From JADJWR01 sp964610575 (lineage in GTDB: Bacteria > Pseudomonadota > Gammaproteobacteria > Burkholderiales > Burkholderiaceae_F): DNA of 30,198 nt. Every line of letters starts with the position of its first letter. Positions within the stretch are counted from its first letter, which is position 1. Made by a program: the position numbers and the translations under genes. The notes under the pieces were generated by a model, which saw nothing but the letters and a program-made list of their open reading frames with translations, did not search any database and was not told the origin of the DNA. The DNA lies in assembly GCA_964610575.1 (NCBI GenBank), contig CAZSYX010000037.1:1-30198 (forward strand), written 5' to 3'. This document shows, one piece after another, positions 5,576 to 12,645 of this stretch.

Positions 5576-6475
5576 ATGGAAAAGGCAACGCCCGCGCATT
5601 TTGGACACAATCCGCGCGGGCGTCGTCGCCTGGGCCGGCCGCCGCTGCTGATCATCGGCTGCGGCGACATCGGCGGCCGGATTGTCGCACGCCTCGCTGC
5701 GCGCTTTCGCATCGTTGCACTGACCTCCTCGCCCGAGCGTGTGCCGCTGCTGCGCGCCGCCGGCGTGGTGCCAATCGTCGGCAACCTCGATCGTCGCCGC
5801 TCCCTGGCGAGACTGGCCGGCTTCCGCAGCCGCGTGATTCATCTGGCGCCGCCGCCGGAAACAGACGGCCGCAGCGATCCACGCACACGCGCGCTGCTGG
5901 CCGCACTGCGCGGCAGGCCGAGGCGGCTGGTGTACGTCAGCACGACCGGCGTCTACGGCGACCGCGCCGGTGGCCGCGTCGACGAGACGACGCCGGCCGC
6001 GCCGGCAAACGACCGTGCCTGGCGCCGGCTCGACGCCGAGCGTGCGGTGCGCGCCGCGCATGGCAGCGTGGTGCGTGCACCGGGCATCTACGCACACGAC
6101 CGGCTGCCGCTGGCTCGCCTGCGCAGCGGCGCACCCGCACTGGCCGACGACGACGACGTCTTCTCCAACCACATCCACGCCGACGACCTGGCACGAACCT
6201 GCATCGCGGCGCTTTACCGAGGCGGCCGCGGCCGCGTCTACAACGCGGTCGACCGCTCGCAACTGAAGATGGGCGAGTATTTCGACCTCATCGCCGATCG
6301 TTGCGGGCTGCCCCGTCCGCCCCGCCTGCCGCGGGCGCAGTTGCGCGCGGCCGTCAGTCCGATGATGTATTCCTTCATGAGCGAGTCGCGGCGGATCATC
6401 GGCGAGCGCATCGAGCGCGAATTGCATCTGCGCCTGACCTGGCCGACGGTCGCCGACACCCTGGCCAGCCTGTGA
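5576..6475 (+). CDS. YeeZ-like NAD(P)-binding SDR-family protein
   Basis: A 299-residue atypical extended short-chain dehydrogenase. A Rossmann glycine motif sits at about 24-33 (LLIIGCGDIGGRIV), and the family pattern RLVYVSTTGVYGDRAGG lies in the middle. HIHADDLARTCIAAL and YNAVDRSQLKMGEYFDLIA follow later, as in sugar epimerase-like proteins of the YeeZ group. No clear YxxxK triad is visible, so catalysis is uncertain. The ATG at 5576 is only 11 bp from the divergent reductase start, so promoters must lie within neighbouring coding DNA, or the first 20 poorly conserved residues are not translated. Confidence 0.8.
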   Translation: MEKATPAHFGHNPRGRRRLGRPPLLIIGCGDIGGRIVARLAARFRIVALTSSPERVPLLRAAGVVPIVGNLDRRRSLARLAGFRSRVIHLAPPPETDGRSDPRTRALLAALRGRPRRLVYVSTTGVYGDRAGGRVDETTPAAPANDRAWRRLDAERAVRAAHGSVVRAPGIYAHDRLPLARLRSGAPALADDDDVFSNHIHADDLARTCIAALYRGGRGRVYNAVDRSQLKMGEYFDLIADRCGLPRPPRLPRAQLRAAVSPMMYSFMSESRRIIGERIERELHLRLTWPTVADTLASL

Positions 6476-6499
6476 CCGCAAACTGGCGAAGGACGCGCC

Positions 6500-7837
6500 A
6501 TGGCCCAAGACAACTTTCCGCCGACGGGCACTTCGTCCGGACCGGGACTCATCGGCAACCTGATGCGACTGGTCGGCCGCTCCAAGGCGCAGGATCTGAT
6601 CAAGCTTGCTGATGCCCTGCTGTCCGAACGCGGTGAAGCCTCCGGCGTCGCACTGGCCAGTGAACTGCTGTCTGCTTACGCATCGCTGACGACGGAAGAG
6701 CGGATCGACTTCCTGCTGAAGCTGGCCAGCCGCTTTGGCGCCGACCGCGCGCGGCTGGAACGCGCCATCGATCGCTACCGCAACGACCCCTCGGCAGGCA
6801 ACGGTGTCGCCCTGCATGTCGCCGCCGAATCGCGCCGCCAGGAACTGTTCCGCCGCCTCAACCTCGCCCCCGGCGGCACCGAACGGCTGGTGCGGATGCG
6901 CGAGGACGTGCTCGCCGCGGCGGTGGTTCATCCCGAACTCGAGACCGTGGATGCCGATTTCCAGCACCTGTTCGCCTCCTGGTTCAACCGCGGCTTCCTG
7001 GAACTGAAGCGCATCGACTGGAACATGCCGGCACTGGTGCTCGAGCGGATCATCCGCTACGAGGCCGTGCACGAGATCACGAGCTGGGACGACCTGCGCC
7101 GCCGCATCGACCCGGCCGACCGCCGCTGCTTCGCCTTCTTCCATCCGCAGCTGCCCGGCGAGCCGCTGATCTTCGTCGAGGTGGCGCTGGCCCGCGAGAT
7201 CCCCGATGCCATTGCGCCGCTGCTTGCGGCCGAGAGGCGGCCGATCGCAGCAAGGCGGGCCACGACCGCGGTGTTCTATTCCATCTCCAACTGCCAGGAC
7301 GGGCTGCGCGGCGTGCCGTTGGGCAATTTCCTGATCAAGCAGGTGGTCGACGAACTGAAGCGCGAACTGCCCAACCTGCGCAGCTTCGTGACCCTGTCGC
7401 CGGTGCCCGGGTTCATGGGCTGGTTGCGCCGCGAGCGCAATGCGCGCGCTTCGACGTGGCTGACCGAAGAAGACCGGCAGACGATCGCTGCCATCGACGA
7501 ACCCGGCTGGACGCAGGTCGCAGTAATGGCGCGCCCGCTGCGTCCGGCGCTGACGGCGGCACTGGCCGAGTACCTGCTGCGTGCTCGCGATGGCAAGGGG
7601 CGCCCGGTCGATCCGGTGGCCCGCTTTCACCTCAACAACGGTGCCCGACTGGAGCGGCTCAACTGGCTCGGCGACCTCTCCGACAAGGGGCTGCAGCAGG
7701 CCGCCGGCTTCATGGTCAACTACCTGTACGACGTCTCCCAGATCGAGCGCAACCACGATGCGTTCGCGCGCGAAGGTCGTGTCATTGCTGCGCGGGCAGT
7801 GGAAAAGGCGCTGCGACCGCAGGCGGCTGCGTCGTAG
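6500..7837 (+). CDS. Malonyl-CoA decarboxylase
   Basis: A 445-residue enzyme that decarboxylates malonyl-CoA to acetyl-CoA. It has the helical N-terminal domain and a GNAT-like C-terminal catalytic domain. Recognisable blocks are ASWFNRGFLELKRIDW, VFYSISNCQDGLRGV..GNFLIKQVV (about 257-280), FVTLSPVPGFMGWL and VARFHLNNGARLERLNWLGD (about 372-391), with the conserved histidine in FHLNNGA. It ends with GFMVNYLYDVSQIERNH. GAAGGA precedes the ATG. It lies 24 bp after the SDR gene on the same strand but is functionally unrelated to it. No malonyl-CoA synthetase is next door, so the role (malonate use or malonyl-CoA turnover) stays open. Confidence 0.93.
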   Translation: MAQDNFPPTGTSSGPGLIGNLMRLVGRSKAQDLIKLADALLSERGEASGVALASELLSAYASLTTEERIDFLLKLASRFGADRARLERAIDRYRNDPSAGNGVALHVAAESRRQELFRRLNLAPGGTERLVRMREDVLAAAVVHPELETVDADFQHLFASWFNRGFLELKRIDWNMPALVLERIIRYEAVHEITSWDDLRRRIDPADRRCFAFFHPQLPGEPLIFVEVALAREIPDAIAPLLAAERRPIAARRATTAVFYSISNCQDGLRGVPLGNFLIKQVVDELKRELPNLRSFVTLSPVPGFMGWLRRERNARASTWLTEEDRQTIAAIDEPGWTQVAVMARPLRPALTAALAEYLLRARDGKGRPVDPVARFHLNNGARLERLNWLGDLSDKGLQQAAGFMVNYLYDVSQIERNHDAFAREGRVIAARAVEKALRPQAAAS

Positions 7838-7868
7838 GAATCTGGTGCTGGTCTCCCGCTGCCTCACG

Positions 7869-9278
7869 TCAGCCAGAGCCCCAGATCGCCTGCATCGCGC
7901 CCTCGAAGCGGCGTGCGATCGCTTCTTGCGAGGCGTGTCGGTCCCGGCTGATCACCCAGCGGCCCGCCACCATCACGTCGCGCCACGGACGACCCGGGCT
8001 TGAGAACACCAACGCATCGAGCAGCCGTTCGGGCGGAAGGCCAAGCAGCGGCGCGTCGAGCACGTCGGCCACCAGCGCATCGGCGCGCGCGCCGGGCTGC
8101 AGGCCCCAAGCGGGTTGTCCTGCCGCCGCGGCACCTGCCTTCACGGCGCGACTGAACAAGCGCTCGGCCGTCGACGGAGTGCCGGCCTGCGGCGCGGCAC
8201 TGACGTTGCGCCGGCGCAGCACGAGGCGCTGGCCGTAGTCGAGCCAGCGAAGCTCCTCGAGCGCATCGCGCGAGACGTGACTGTCGGAGCCGATCGCAAG
8301 CCGAACACCGGCGGCCAGCCAGCCGGGCAGATCACACAGGCCGTCGCCGAGATTCGCCTCGGTGGTCGGGCAGATCACCGCGGCGGCGGCGCTCTTCGCC
8401 ACCGCGTCGATCTCAGCGGGGACGGTATGCGTGGCATGTACCAGGTTCCAGCGCGCATCGAGCAGGCCTTGCCTGGCCAGCCACTCGATCGGCCGAGCGC
8501 CGGTGGCCTTCAGGCAATCCTCGACCTCCGCGGTCTGCTCGGCGACATGGATGTGGATCGGGCCGGCGAAGCCCTCTGCCAGGCGCCGCAGTTCGGTGAT
8601 CGACTCCGGCGCCGCGGCGCGCAGCGAGTGGATCGCCAGGCCCGCGTTCACCAGCGGCCGGCCCGCAGAGGCGATCGCGTTCGCGGCACGCCAGACATCG
8701 GCCGCGCCCATGGCAAAGCGCCGCTGGTCGTCGCGCAGCCGCGGCTGTGCAAAACCGGCGCGCTCGTACAGCACCGGCAGCACCGTCAGCCCGATGCCCG
8801 CCGCGGCGGCTGCATCGGCGAGTGCCCACGACAGCTCGAGCGGATCGCCGTACGGCCGGCCGTCGCGGTCGTGCTGCAGGTACTGGAACTCGCACACCTG
8901 GGTGTAGCCGCCGGCCAGCAGCTCGACGTAGAGCTGCGCGGCGACGGCACGCAACTCGCCCGGTGTGATGCGCAGCGCGACGCCATACATGCGGTTGCGC
9001 CAGGACCAGAAATCGTCGGCATCCGACTCGCGTCGCTCGGCCAGCCCGGCGAAGGCGCGCTGGAAGGCATGGCTGTGGGCGTCGACGATGCCCGGCAGCA
9101 GCGGGCCGGCCAGCACCTGCGCCTCTGCGGGCGGTTTCGTCACGTCCGCGGTGACTTCGGACCAGCGGCCGTCGGCACCGATGCGCAACAGCACGCGCTC
9201 GCGCCAGCCCGCCTCGCCGGCAGCATCAGTCAGCCAGGCGCGCGGCGCCCACAGCGCGGCGGGTCGCGTCTCAGGCAT
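7869..9278 (-). CDS. hutF: Formimidoylglutamate deiminase
   Basis: Hydrolyses N-formimino-L-glutamate to N-formyl-L-glutamate and ammonia in the five-step histidine pathway. The 469-residue protein is an amidohydrolase-superfamily TIM barrel. Metal ligands H68 and H70 sit in GIVDAHSHAFQRAFAG, and later ligands in IHIHVAEQ, NLVHATHT and AIGSDSHVSRDALEELRWLDYGQRL. The ATG at 9278 is chosen because GGAGG lies just upstream and the protein starts directly at the barrel's beta-sandwich entry. It overlaps the 3' end of hutG by 8 nt and is the last gene of the leftward hut operon. Only about 30 bp separate it from convergent malonyl-CoA decarboxylase. Confidence 0.94.
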   Translation of the reverse strand: MPETRPAALWAPRAWLTDAAGEAGWRERVLLRIGADGRWSEVTADVTKPPAEAQVLAGPLLPGIVDAHSHAFQRAFAGLAERRESDADDFWSWRNRMYGVALRITPGELRAVAAQLYVELLAGGYTQVCEFQYLQHDRDGRPYGDPLELSWALADAAAAAGIGLTVLPVLYERAGFAQPRLRDDQRRFAMGAADVWRAANAIASAGRPLVNAGLAIHSLRAAAPESITELRRLAEGFAGPIHIHVAEQTAEVEDCLKATGARPIEWLARQGLLDARWNLVHATHTVPAEIDAVAKSAAAAVICPTTEANLGDGLCDLPGWLAAGVRLAIGSDSHVSRDALEELRWLDYGQRLVLRRRNVSAAPQAGTPSTAERLFSRAVKAGAAAAGQPAWGLQPGARADALVADVLDAPLLGLPPERLLDALVFSSPGRPWRDVMVAGRWVISRDRHASQEAIARRFEGAMQAIWGSG

Positions 9279-10071
9279 CGGGCCTCCAGGCGAGCACGCT
9301 TTGGAGCAGCGCACGCAACACCGGCTCGAGCTGCACGGCGCGCTGCGGGTCCACCGCGTACGGCGGCCGCTCGTCCATGTAGGTCGACCAGCACATCTCC
9401 AGCTGCACCGCGTGCACGCCCGCCGGCGGCTGGCCGTAGTGACGTGTGATGTAGCCGCCCTTGAACCGGCCGTCGGTCACGTGCGTGTAGCGGTCCTGCG
9501 CGGCGAGCACCTGCGTCAGCGCGGCGCGCAGCGACGGCGCACAGCTTGCACCGCCGGCAGTGCCGAGGTTCAGGTCCGGCAGCTTGCCCTCGAACAGCCA
9601 TGGCAGCACCGACTTGATGCTGTGCCCGTCCCAAAGGACCGCATGGCCGTGCTCGCTCTTCAGCCGCGCGAGTTCGGCGGCCAGCGCGCCGTGATACGGG
9701 CGCCAGTAGCGGGCGAGCCTCCGCTGCACTTCGGCATCGGTCGGCGCCTGGCCGGCGCGGTACAGCGGTTCGCCGCTGAACAAGCGCGTCGGGGCGAGCT
9801 CGGTGTTGTTGGCGCCGGCGTACATCGGGCTGTTCTCCGGCGGGCGATTCAGGTCGATCAGGTAGCGCGAGTGGCGCGGCACGATGACACTGGCGCCCAG
9901 ATCCTGCGCGAAGGCGTACAGCCGATCGAGATGCCAGTCGGCGTCCTCCGCCGTCAGCGCCCGCTCGACCAGCCGCGGTTTCAGCGGGTCCGGGATGAGC
10001 GTGCCGACATGCGGCAGGCTGACCAGCACCGGCTTGGTGCCGCGATGCAATGCGTAGATGCTTTCGTTCAT
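9271..10071 (-). CDS. hutG: N-formylglutamate deformylase
   Basis: Converts N-formyl-L-glutamate to glutamate and formate, the last step of the HutF/HutG route. The protein has 266 residues. It has the FGase fold motifs LVSLPHVGTLIP near the start, PRHSRYLIDLNRPPENSPMY, the metal-site segment AVLWDGHSIKSVLPWLFEG and the closing VQLEMCWSTYMDE. It overlaps hutI by 4 nt upstream (ATGA, 10068-10071) and hutF by 8 nt downstream, so translation of the three enzymes is likely coupled. This HutG is unrelated to the formiminoglutamase that shares the gene name in enterics. Confidence 0.94.
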   Translation of the reverse strand: MNESIYALHRGTKPVLVSLPHVGTLIPDPLKPRLVERALTAEDADWHLDRLYAFAQDLGASVIVPRHSRYLIDLNRPPENSPMYAGANNTELAPTRLFSGEPLYRAGQAPTDAEVQRRLARYWRPYHGALAAELARLKSEHGHAVLWDGHSIKSVLPWLFEGKLPDLNLGTAGGASCAPSLRAALTQVLAAQDRYTHVTDGRFKGGYITRHYGQPPAGVHAVQLEMCWSTYMDERPPYAVDPQRAVQLEPVLRALLQSVLAWRPDA

Positions 10072-11279
10072 GGCATGCGCTCGGCGCCGGCCAGAACGAC
10101 GCGCCGGCAGGGGTTGCCGCCGCCGAACCGGTAGGCGAGCTCATTCGGGTGCTCGACGCTCCAGACCGCGAAGTCTGCACGCTGGCCCGCAGCGAGCCGA
10201 CCGCGGTCGGCGAGGCCCAATGCCCTTGCGCCGTTGACGGTCGCACCGCGCAGCGCTTCTTCGGGCGTGAGGCGAAAGAGCGTGCAGGCCATGTTCAGCA
10301 TCAGCAGCGTCGACAGCGTCGGCGACGAACCCGGATTGTGATCGGTGGCAATCGCAATCGGCACACCGGCAGCGCGGAGCTTGTCGACCGGCGGCAGCCT
10401 GGTCTCGCGGAGAAAGTAGAACGCGCCCGGCAGCAGCACGGCGATGGTGCCGGCGCGGGCCATGGCTTCGACACCTGCATCGCTGAGGTATTCGAGATGG
10501 TCGCAGGACAGCGCGCCGAACTGCGCGGCCAGCTGCGCGCCACCCTGGTCGGAGAGCTGCTCGGCGTGCAGCTTCACCGGCAGGCCAAGCCCGCGCGCCA
10601 CCTCGAACAGGCGCCGCGTCCGTGCCGGCGTGAAGCCGATGCGATCGCAGAAAGCGTCGACGGCGTCGACCAGCCCTTCGGCGTGCAGATGCGGCAGCCA
10701 GGCGCAGGCGGCATCGACGTAGTCGTCGGCGCGGTCGTCGAACTCGGGCGGCAACGTGTGCAACGCGAGATAGGTCGTGCGGACCGTCAGCGGCAGTGCG
10801 TTGGCCAGCCGGCGCGCGGTGCGCAGCATGCGCGCCTCGTGCTCGAGGCTCAGCCCATAGCCGGACTTGATCTCCAGCGTGGTCACGCCCTCGGCCATCA
10901 GCGCCAGCGCGCGGCGGCGCGCCGTCTCGAACAGTTCTTCATCGCTCGCCGCCCGCGTGGCGGCAACGGTGGCACGGATGCCGCCGCCGGCGCGGGCAAT
11001 CGCCTCGTAAGTCGCGCCCTGCAGCCGCAGTTCGAACTCTCGCGCGCGATCGCCGCCGTGGACGAGATGCGTGTGGCAGTCGACGAAGCCCGGGGTTACC
11101 AGGCTGCCTCCGAGGTCGATTTCAATCTCGATCCTCGGTCCGCGCGGCAGATCGACTTCCGCACCGACCCAGCGCAGCTTTGCGCCATCGACCAGCAATG
11201 CACCGCGTTCGATCAGTCCCCACGGCGAATCGCCATCGAGCGTCGCCAGCCGGGCGTTGCGCCACAGTGTCAGGCCCAC
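10068..11279 (-). CDS. hutI: Imidazolonepropionase
   Basis: Hydrolyses 4-imidazolone-5-propanoate to N-formimino-L-glutamate. It is an amidohydrolase with metal ligands H69 and H71 in PGFVDCHTHLVHGGDRA, plus KLHAEQLSDQGG, CDHLEYLS and ATDHNPGSSPTLS downstream. The start is placed at GTG 11279, giving 403 residues, the normal family length. AGGAG lies 8 nt upstream, and residues before this point would be arginine-rich noise antisense to nothing recognisable. It overlaps hutD by 10 nt and hutG by 4 nt. Confidence 0.94.
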   Translation of the reverse strand: MGLTLWRNARLATLDGDSPWGLIERGALLVDGAKLRWVGAEVDLPRGPRIEIEIDLGGSLVTPGFVDCHTHLVHGGDRAREFELRLQGATYEAIARAGGGIRATVAATRAASDEELFETARRRALALMAEGVTTLEIKSGYGLSLEHEARMLRTARRLANALPLTVRTTYLALHTLPPEFDDRADDYVDAACAWLPHLHAEGLVDAVDAFCDRIGFTPARTRRLFEVARGLGLPVKLHAEQLSDQGGAQLAAQFGALSCDHLEYLSDAGVEAMARAGTIAVLLPGAFYFLRETRLPPVDKLRAAGVPIAIATDHNPGSSPTLSTLLMLNMACTLFRLTPEEALRGATVNGARALGLADRGRLAAGQRADFAVWSVEHPNELAYRFGGGNPCRRVVLAGAERMP

Positions 11280-11851
11280 GCCGCGTTCTCCTGCGGCGTG
11301 GCCGCCAGCCACCAGCCCACCGCCACGGCGCCGGCATCGACCGGCACGAACGTGAGCGACGCCGGCGCCTCGTCGAACCAAAGCAGGCTGCGCGCGGGCA
11401 CCGGGAGTTCCGAGGAGGCGATGCACTGGCCGGCCACGGCAGCAAACAGGCCGCACTGCACCGCGCGCGGCCGCCAGCGCTGGCCGGCGGAGACAGCAAA
11501 CATTCCGCCGCGTATGCCGCGCAGCATCAGGTTCAGGTCGCGCGTTGGTCCATCGAGCAGCCGGCAGACGGTGGGCGCCTCGCCGCTGAAGCGCAGCGGC
11601 GCGCTTTCCGCCGTCAATCGGTGCGCGGTGCCAGCGACAGTCAGTTCGACGCCATTGCCGTCAAGCACCGTGAACCAGCGTTCGACCGCGGGAAACGAAG
11701 AGAACGAGCCGTCGGACTCGACGTCGGCGACACTGACCCGCAGTCGCCACGCCTCGACCGACGGCCACGCCAGCAGCTCGCGCGTGAAACCGCCGCCGTT
11801 GCGCCAGCGCTGTGGCGACGCCTCGTCAACGCGGATCATCCGAACGCTCAT
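11270..11851 (-). CDS. hutD: HutD-family protein
   Basis: A 193-residue cupin-like HutD protein. Recognisable blocks are WRNGGGFTRELLAWP near the N-terminus, WRLRVSVADVESDGSFSSFP, ERWFTVLDGNGVEL and the DLNLMLRG region. HutD is widespread in hut operons and binds small molecules such as formylglutamate. Studies in Pseudomonas suggest it limits or tunes hut expression rather than catalysing a pathway step. Its ATG at 11851 overlaps the hutC stop by 4 nt and its end overlaps hutI. Position directly after the repressor supports a regulatory role. Confidence 0.9.
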   Translation of the reverse strand: MSVRMIRVDEASPQRWRNGGGFTRELLAWPSVEAWRLRVSVADVESDGSFSSFPAVERWFTVLDGNGVELTVAGTAHRLTAESAPLRFSGEAPTVCRLLDGPTRDLNLMLRGIRGGMFAVSAGQRWRPRAVQCGLFAAVAGQCIASSELPVPARSLLWFDEAPASLTFVPVDAGAVAVGWWLAATPQENAAWA

Positions 11852-12588
11852 GGGCTGAAGCTCCCGGCGAGCTGGTAGCGCGAACCCGGGTGCACCAGGC
11901 GCGCCAGCGTGATCGGCACGCCGCGACTGACCGTGCGGCGGACGATGACGAGGCACGGCTCGTCGCGCTCGATGCCGAGCAGCTTCGCCTCCTGCGCCGT
12001 GGCGCGACTCGCCTCGATTGTGTACTGCGCCTCCCACAGCGGCGCCACCTCGAGCAGGTAGTGGGTTGGCGTAGTGCGGGTGAAGTCGACGGCCAGGTAG
12101 TCGGGGGCGGCGGCGGGGTTCACGTAGCGATCCTCACACTGCAGCGGCGCGCCGTCATCGTGATGCACGATCAGGGTGTGGAACACAGCGCTGCCGGCCG
12201 CGATGCCGAGGCTCGCCGCCAGCGCCGCGGTGGCCTGCTCGCTGCGCTTCAGATGCACCTCGGCGTGGTGGCGGTGGCCGCGCGCCTCGATCTCCTCCTG
12301 CAGGTCGCGGATGGTCAGCGTCGAGGAGACGCGGTGCAGCTGCGCCGCGAAGGTGCCCACGCCCTGCACGCGCTCGACCAGGCCCTGGGACTGCAGTTCG
12401 CGCAGCGCGCGGTTGACCGTCATCCGGCTGACGCCGAAGTGCGCCACCAGCTCGGCCTCGGAGGGCATCAGCTCGCCGGGCCGCCAGCGGCCGGCGGCCA
12501 GTCCCGTCTTGAGAAACTCCTTGACGCGCGCATACGGCGCGGCGGCGCGGGAAGCGGCGATGTCCATGCCGCGATGGTACTTGTGCAT
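11848..12588 (-). CDS. hutC: Histidine utilisation repressor, GntR/HutC family
   Basis: A 246-residue repressor. The N-terminal winged helix-turn-helix spans about 18-85 (PGELMPSEAELVAHFGVSRMTVNRALRELQSQGLVERVQGVGTF). The C-terminal UTRA ligand domain (VFHTLIVHHDDGAPLQCEDRYVNP...) binds urocanate in characterised homologues, releasing the operator. It heads the leftward hut operon and is probably autoregulated, because the palindrome 12589-12604 directly touches its ATG. An alternative ATG at 12567 would put the operator about 22 nt upstream. Neither start has a strong ribosome site, so the first seven residues are uncertain. Confidence 0.93.
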   Translation of the reverse strand: MHKYHRGMDIAASRAAAPYARVKEFLKTGLAAGRWRPGELMPSEAELVAHFGVSRMTVNRALRELQSQGLVERVQGVGTFAAQLHRVSSTLTIRDLQEEIEARGHRHHAEVHLKRSEQATAALAASLGIAAGSAVFHTLIVHHDDGAPLQCEDRYVNPAAAPDYLAVDFTRTTPTHYLLEVAPLWEAQYTIEASRATAQEAKLLGIERDEPCLVIVRRTVSRGVPITLARLVHPGSRYQLAGSFSP

Positions 12589-12609
12589 ACCTGTCTAGAC
12601 AAGTAAAGT
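12581..12609 (+). promoter_or_regulatory. Candidate hutUH promoter
   Basis: TTGTGC (12581-12586), a 17-nt spacer and TAAAGT (12604-12609) form a weak sigma-70 pair (3/6 and 4/6). The HutC-type palindrome occupies the spacer, where bound repressor would block polymerase. The leftward hutC promoter must overlap the same short region. Confidence 0.35.
12589..12604. promoter_or_regulatory. HutC operator
   Basis: ACCTGTCTAGACAAGT holds a perfect 10-bp palindrome TGTCTAGACA (12592-12601) and symmetry at 14 of 16 positions. Its centre GTCTAGAC fits the GT-N-TA-N-AC consensus of the HutC subfamily of GntR regulators. It is the only such site I see in the 57-bp gap between hutC and hutU, so it probably controls both directions. 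Confidence 0.8.
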
Positions 12610-12645
12610 CGCGGCATTGCCTGCCCCCGCCCGCCGAGGATCCCG

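Noticed and set aside
5565..5588. Upstream TTG start for the ferredoxin-reductase
   Set aside because: It would overlap the divergent SDR start and adds residues without family similarity; the ATG at 5564 starts directly at the ferredoxin fold.
5561..7867. Very long open frame antisense to the SDR and malonyl-CoA decarboxylase genes
   Set aside because: It lies opposite two well-recognised proteins, is Gln/Arg/His/Ala-rich and matches no family. Long antisense frames are expected at this GC content.
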